Below are positions 62,301 to 64,000 of a DNA stretch of 64,000 nt, in pieces. Source of the DNA: Lateolabrax maculatus (taxonomy: Eukaryota > Chordata > Actinopteri > Acropomatiformes > Lateolabracidae). Both the position numbers and the translations under genes were made by a program. The notes under the pieces were generated by a model that was not told the DNA's origin, made no database searches, and saw only the letters and a list, made by a program, of their open reading frames with translations. Position 1 is the stretch's first letter. Each line of letters starts with the position of its first letter. The stretch covers positions 4,292,001-4,356,000 of the forward strand of contig CM062213.1 of assembly GCA_031216445.1 (NCBI GenBank), in the 5' to 3' direction.

Positions 62301-64000
62301 AACTTGGCTTCCCTCAAGCCATAAAGCTGGCAATGATCAGAGCGCAGTCATTAAAGGAATAACACTCGGGGAACATCAATAAATGCCCAGAAGGCTCCTG
62401 GTTCAGGTCAATCATTCTAGTCAGTTAACGGTCTCCAAACAACAGGGCAAATTCATCATAAGGTCTAATCACATTGGGAAAGTCCACACTTCGCCTCAGA
62501 ACAATATCCGCTAACGACATTAGTGAAGGGCTAGTAATATGATGTGATTTCCTGCCGTCACACAGAGGTGCTGATCGATGGCAGGGATGAGTGGAGCATA
62601 ATTCAGGGAAACCCAATGTTCCTATACTGTAGAAATGTTTTTGCCTGCTGTACACACACAGTTATGTGCGGGGTTGCATGCATAAGGTTTTGTGCTTTTT
62701 TCTTTTTTTGTTGGTTACATTATGAGAATAAAAGGTAGGATTCCTCAGTGTTTCATACATAAAAAAAGAGTGTTGCCTCGTTTTTCTAACTTTTGAAGAC
62801 AATGAAACACTAAATGCCACAGCAGTATGGACGGAAATTGTTGGTATATTGCTTTGAGTTTGTGACACAAATATGTCTTTTTATAAATGGAAAAAAAGAA
62901 GTATTTCTGGGGTCAACAGATTTAATTAACCTTTAAGGAGAAAAGCATCATACACAAAAAGAGGAAAATAAACCCTTCAGTGCACTCATGGTTGCACTCA
63001 CACACACAGTATATAGTATCAGCTCCCTGTGAATTGAGCCCAGTCACTGTGTTTCCCCTAAAGGAAGAACTCCTTCCTAAGTACATTAGGGTGTACATCA
63101 CTTGTGGCAATAATTGCCGGGTTTGCCATCGGATCCTTGGGAGCTCAGATCAACTACAGATCCCAGATATACCCTCAATTTGCTCAACACAGAATAAAGC
63201 TCTAATAACAGCCACAAAGAGTTCCTACAATATCCACAAAGACTGTAACCAAAGCCAGGCTGGTGAGACATGAATTGTAATTTTGCTGTCATTGTTGAAG
63301 CCCACATCCTCAGTCATGAACCTTTTTTATCAATATGACTGAAACCAAGACAGGGTATTATCAATTCTCAAAAGGAAAATTAATTATTGACACGATGTGC
63401 CTGGTGGGTCACAGCAGTAACTGTAGTAACTGTAACCCACAGTGATTCAGTGATTTTTATGAGAAAAATACTTCATCTAAATATCAGATGTGAAGGCAAG
63501 GGTTGTTATTATAACTGCGGCTTATATAAAAAAAAACTCAACAAAGGCAGTAATTTTAACAGCGTCTTCAGTTTTGAACTAGGTGGTGGCCACATTTATT
63601 CATTATCTCCTGTATTAGTTACACTTCACTCTGCTGAGCCCCTGGGCCGAGTCGCGTCTCAGATGCGTAGTCCTGTGCCGAGCAGTCACTGAGCAGTAAC
63701 GTTTGTGGTTGTTCCATGGTGTTTAAGCGTTACTGGGCTCCTGAGTGGGGAGAGCTCAGCATAGAGGCAGTCTGTCCGCTCTGCCACCTCGCTGACAGGT
63801 GAGCAATGGTCCCTGGATCCAGGCTCCTGTGGCTCCCCTCCTCCTCCTCTCCTACCAAACACCACCTACACCTCCCATGCAGCACCGACATCCATATTCA
63901 CAGCCGCCTGCACCCTGTCATATTCGCCTCCCTGAGCCTCCTCTGCTGCCCAACTTCATTGTCACTCAGCTGGGGATGGGTGACCAGGCAAGCTGGGAGG

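Larger units (their letters stand above)
35430..64000 (-). other. tafa1: Inferred tafa1 upstream intron, incomplete
   Basis: At least 28.5 kb with no recognisable coding exon. I looked on the minus strand for the expected signal-peptide exon (a hydrophobic leader, then a His-rich linker ending in HRP before the split glutamate codon) and did not find it, so it probably lies past 64000. Transposons, microsatellites and candidate regulatory blocks inside are listed separately. Long open frames here (51976-52437 minus, 153 codons; 57938-58276 and 58111-58470 minus) show no domain and are taken as chance. Confidence 0.6.

Noticed and set aside
63700..64000. First coding or promoter exon of tafa1 at the right edge
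   Set aside because: GC-richer, C/T-rich sequence, but the minus-strand frames hit stops quickly and show no hydrophobic leader.
1..64000. Bacterial-type features, CRISPR arrays, operons, ribosome binding sites
   Set aside because: This is animal nuclear DNA; no regularly spaced repeats or tightly packed genes exist.
1..64000. tRNA, rRNA or snRNA genes
   Set aside because: No cloverleaf with both A and B boxes or other RNA gene signature was recognised; the only B-box-like sequence is in the SINE fragment near 55645.

Overview
This is ordinary AT-rich nuclear DNA of a teleost fish. The evidence is split, intron-bearing coding exons for a vertebrate-specific secreted protein, dense dinucleotide microsatellites, a decayed L2-type LINE, and several non-autonomous DNA transposons of types common in teleosts. 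Nothing here is prokaryotic: there are no operons, and nearly all long open frames are chance or overlap non-coding sequence.

The one gene that can be named is tafa1 (TAFA/FAM19A family), on the minus strand. Three coding exons are exact to the base: 35289-35429, 24909-25033 and 18709-18726. Joined, they encode the whole cysteine-rich part of the protein, with ten cysteines at the family spacing, and end in the TAFA1-type tail IHPRT and a stop. The signal-peptide exon was not found between 35430 and 64000, so it probably lies beyond the right edge and the first coding intron exceeds 28 kb. The 3' UTR runs left from 18708, perhaps to an AATAAA at 17344-17339.

Layout: 1-17.3 kb is downstream flank. 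It holds an unidentified coding-like minus-strand exon (1082-1362), the L2 fragment (about 2000-3880), a LINE 3' tail (about 13955-14219) and a 52-bp TA run. The stretch from 17.3 to 35.4 kb is tafa1 (3' UTR, three exons, two introns of 6.2 and 10.3 kb); the larger intron carries a 435-bp terminal-inverted-repeat element and several conserved-looking AT/homeobox-motif blocks. The stretch from 35.4 to 64 kb is inferred to be tafa1 upstream intron. It holds two hAT-like elements with perfect 8-bp target duplications (35953-36716 and 58766-59337, the second with a nested LINE-tail insertion), a roughly 1.1-kb palindromic element with a nested SINE-like insertion (55081 to about 56170), and candidate enhancers, the best being an octamer/ATGCAT cluster near 44.05-44.33 kb.

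No RNA gene, CRISPR array or clearly new biological system was found. The points most worth following are the unidentified exon at 1082-1362, the intron-retention reading frame after the 24.9-kb exon, the octamer cluster, and the well-bounded transposons. Calls of conserved regulatory DNA come from motif content only, since no alignment could be run.
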